In this document: in pieces, positions 4,619-6,245 of the stretch
Layout: every line of letters starts with the position of its first letter
Numbering within the stretch: the stretch's first letter is position 1
Assembly: GCA_005884155.1 (NCBI GenBank)
Contig: VAXD01000029.1
Location: 1-6,245 of the forward strand
Direction: 5' to 3'
Length of the DNA stretch: 6,245 nt
DNA from: Actinomycetota bacterium
Lineage (GTDB): Bacteria > Actinomycetota > Thermoleophilia > Gaiellales > Gaiellaceae
Notes under the pieces: generated by a model
What the model saw: only the letters and a program-made list of their open reading frames with translations
What the model was told of the DNA's origin: nothing
The model's database searches: none
Translations under genes and position numbers: made by a program

Positions 4619-5626
4619 CCGGGGGAGACGCGCAAGCTGCCTGCCTGGCCGGTCGTCGCCGCGTGTGTGCTCCTTTGTGGCTTCGTCCCGGCGAGAGTGG
4701 CAGCCGACTCATCGGCATCGCTGCGCTCCCACGCCGCCGATCTGAAGCGAGTGAACGCCGGGCTCGCCACGCGTTCACACAGCACCGTACTGGAGCTGTA
4801 CGCGCTCGACTCCCAGCTTGCCCGCGCGCGGGCACATGTGGTCGCGCTGCGGATCGAGGCTGCGCAGGTCCGCGCCGAGCGCGCCGCGGCGGAACAACGG
4901 CTCGCGGTCGCCCGCCGCTCGCTCAAGGCGGCGCAGCATGCGCTCGAGCTTCGCGTTCAACAGCTCTACGAGCAGGGCGATGACGACCCGGTCGCCGTTC
5001 TGCTGGGCTCGACGTCGGTCAGCCAGGCCCTCAGCCGGCTCGACACGCTCGGCCGGGTCTCGGACATGGACCGCCTCGTCTTGACGCAGACGCGCGACGC
5101 TAGGCAGCGCTACCAGCACGAGACGCGCGCCCTCGCGGCCCGGCAGCGCTCGCTTTCAGCCCTCCTCGCAGATGCCGCGCAGACGGCGAGCAGGCTCGAC
5201 CAGACTCGCGCCCAACGGGCCGCGTATCTCGCGTCGCTCGCAGCCAGGCAGCGCCTGAACGCCTCGTCGATCTCCGCGCTCGAGAGCGAGGCGCAGGCAG
5301 TCGAAGCCCGCGCGACCCGGATCACGCCGATTGCCCCGCCGGGCGGTGGAAGCTCGCCGCCGCCGGGCTCGACGATGACCGTCTCGACGACCGGCTACTC
5401 CCTGCACGGCCGCACTGCCACCGGCGTTCCGGTCGGCTGGGGCGTAGTCGCGGTCGATCCGAGCGTGATCCCGCTCGGGACGCGCATGTCGATCCCGGGC
5501 TACGGCGAGGGCATCGCAGCCGACACCGGCTCGGCCGTGATCGGGGCGACGATCGACCTCTGGTTCCCTACGCTTTCGCAGGCCCGTGACTGGGGCCGCA
5601 GAACCGTCACGATCACGCTGCACTAG
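4616..5626 (+). CDS. Secreted coiled-coil protein with C-terminal 3D (three-Asp) domain
   Basis: Read from the GTG at 4616 it has 336 residues; a GTG at 4598 would add six. A basic N-terminus (ETRK) and a hydrophobic stretch end at VAA (28-30), a likely signal-peptidase site. VAAC at 14-17 resembles a lipobox, but the hydrophobic stretch continues past that Cys, so a lipoprotein is less likely. Coiled coil runs from about 35 to 234, broken by AVLLGSTSVSQAL (127-139). A linker (IAPPGGGSSPPPGS) leads to a 3D domain (about 254-336) with its three namesake aspartates D281 (AVDPSVIPLGT), D303 (AADTGSA) and D314 (TIDLWF). 3D domains are double-psi barrels related to the MltA lytic transglycosylase core, so wall glycan cleavage or binding is likely but unproven. 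The stalk resembles that of the divergent NlpC/P60 protein. The response regulator follows 25 bases downstream. Confidence 0.88.
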   Translation: MPGETRKLPAWPVVAACVLLCGFVPARVAADSSASLRSHAADLKRVNAGLATRSHSTVLELYALDSQLARARAHVVALRIEAAQVRAERAAAEQRLAVARRSLKAAQHALELRVQQLYEQGDDDPVAVLLGSTSVSQALSRLDTLGRVSDMDRLVLTQTRDARQRYQHETRALAARQRSLSALLADAAQTASRLDQTRAQRAAYLASLAARQRLNASSISALESEAQAVEARATRITPIAPPGGGSSPPPGSTMTVSTTGYSLHGRTATGVPVGWGVVAVDPSVIPLGTRMSIPGYGEGIAADTGSAVIGATIDLWFPTLSQARDWGRRTVTITLH

Positions 5627-5651
5627 AATCAGACTCGCCGAAAGGGGATCG

Positions 5652-6245
5652 GTGAGCGAGCGAGCCCAGTCCAGCGTCGACGAAATCAGCGTGCGCGTCC
5701 TACTCGTGGACGACCACGACCTTTTCCGCACGGGGCTGCGCAACCTGCTCGAGGAGCGAGGCGTCCAGATCGCCGGAGAAGCGGCCACCGGCGCAGACGC
5801 GGTCCGCCTGGTGCGGGAGGTCGCACCGGATGTCGTGATCATGGACCTGCACATGCCGGGCATGTCCGGGATCGAGGCGATCCGGCAGATCGCTTCGATC
5901 GCGCCGCTGACCCGCGTCCTGGTGCTGACGATCTCGGACCAGGACGAGGACGTCCTGCACGCGATCCTCGCGGGCGCCTGTGGCTACCTGCTGAAGGATG
6001 CGTCAGTCGACGAGCTGATCCGTGGTATCGAGGCCGCGGCCGTCGGCGAGGCACTCGTCTCACCTTCGATCGCCGGGAAGGTGTTGCAGCAAGTGCGGGC
6101 GACGGCCGCGAATCCCGAGGCGGCCGACACGATCCGCGCCGAGCTCTCTCAGCGGGAGCTGGACGTGCTCAAGCTGATCGCGAGCGGCAACGACAACGCG
6201 ATGATCGCCGCCGAGCTCCACATCAGCCCGAAGACGGTCAAGAAC
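5652..6245 (+). CDS. NarL/FixJ-family response regulator, C-terminus cut by window edge
   Basis: This is a two-component regulator that, once phosphorylated, binds DNA. The first 198 residues are present. The receiver domain (about 14-130) shows the acidic pair D20-D21 in LLVDDHDLFR, the phosphoacceptor D65 in VIMDLHMPGM, the switch threonine T93 in VLTIS and K115 in YLLKDA; all key residues are intact. A linker follows, then the LuxR-type HTH from about 164 (ELSQRELDVLKLIASG, then AAELHISPKTVKN), where the window ends before the last recognition-helix residues. The GTG at 5652 is preceded by AAAGGGG (5641-5647) with a 4-base gap. The first 13 residues are a short extension before the receiver domain. 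It lies 25 bases after the 3D-domain gene with no terminator between, so the two are probably co-transcribed. No partner histidine kinase is in the window, and its targets are unknown. Confidence 0.93.
   Translation, partial: MSERAQSSVDEISVRVLLVDDHDLFRTGLRNLLEERGVQIAGEAATGADAVRLVREVAPDVVIMDLHMPGMSGIEAIRQIASIAPLTRVLVLTISDQDEDVLHAILAGACGYLLKDASVDELIRGIEAAAVGEALVSPSIAGKVLQQVRATAANPEAADTIRAELSQRELDVLKLIASGNDNAMIAAELHISPKTVKN

Overview
The window is GC-rich, compactly packed bacterial DNA with many GTG starts. Together with bacterial Ku, a FadD15-type acyl-CoA ligase, PcsB/RipA-like coiled-coil wall proteins and several apparently leaderless promoters, this suggests an actinobacterium, possibly a deep-branching high-GC lineage such as Thermoleophilia. 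The lineage is inference; there is no rRNA or tRNA to settle it. I see no mobile element, CRISPR array or RNA gene.

Layout. (1) 1-111, minus: N-terminal 37 residues of an alpha/beta-hydrolase-like protein, cut by the window edge. (2) 112-253: a divergent control region with overlapping promoter candidates, a possible 10-codon leader ORF, a hairpin and a strong intrinsic terminator. It lies in front of (3) 254-424, plus: a 56-residue helix-turn-helix-like or IF2_N-like protein. (4) 429-1555, minus: a two-gene operon of Ku (686-1555) and an 86-residue unknown protein whose GTG start overlaps the Ku stop by 4 bases. (5) 1556-1643: a short divergent promoter region with a perfect TTATCCACA (DnaA-box) match. 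(6) 1644-3344, plus: a 566-residue long-chain fatty-acid-CoA ligase. Its stop overlaps that of the convergent next gene. (7) 3341-4498, minus: a secreted coiled-coil NlpC/P60 endopeptidase. (8) 4616-5626, plus: a secreted protein with a related coiled coil but a C-terminal 3D (three-Asp) domain. (9) 5652-6245, plus: a NarL/FixJ-type response regulator, cut by the window edge inside its LuxR-type HTH.

How the genes relate. Ku and the 86-residue protein are probably co-translated, so the small protein is a candidate partner in non-homologous end joining; no LigD is visible here. The two divergent wall-associated genes look like ancient duplicates. They share a coiled-coil stalk with a matching VLLGSTS block, a Pro/Gly-rich linker and near-identical -10/start regions, but carry different terminal domains. 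The response regulator follows the 3D gene after 25 bases and probably shares its transcript.

Most notable points: the divergent stalk duplicates with swapped end domains; the attenuator-like leader before the small DNA-binding-like gene; the Ku-coupled unknown gene; the DnaA-box match in the Ku/FadD promoter region; and a recurring -10 box 6-9 bases ahead of the start codon.
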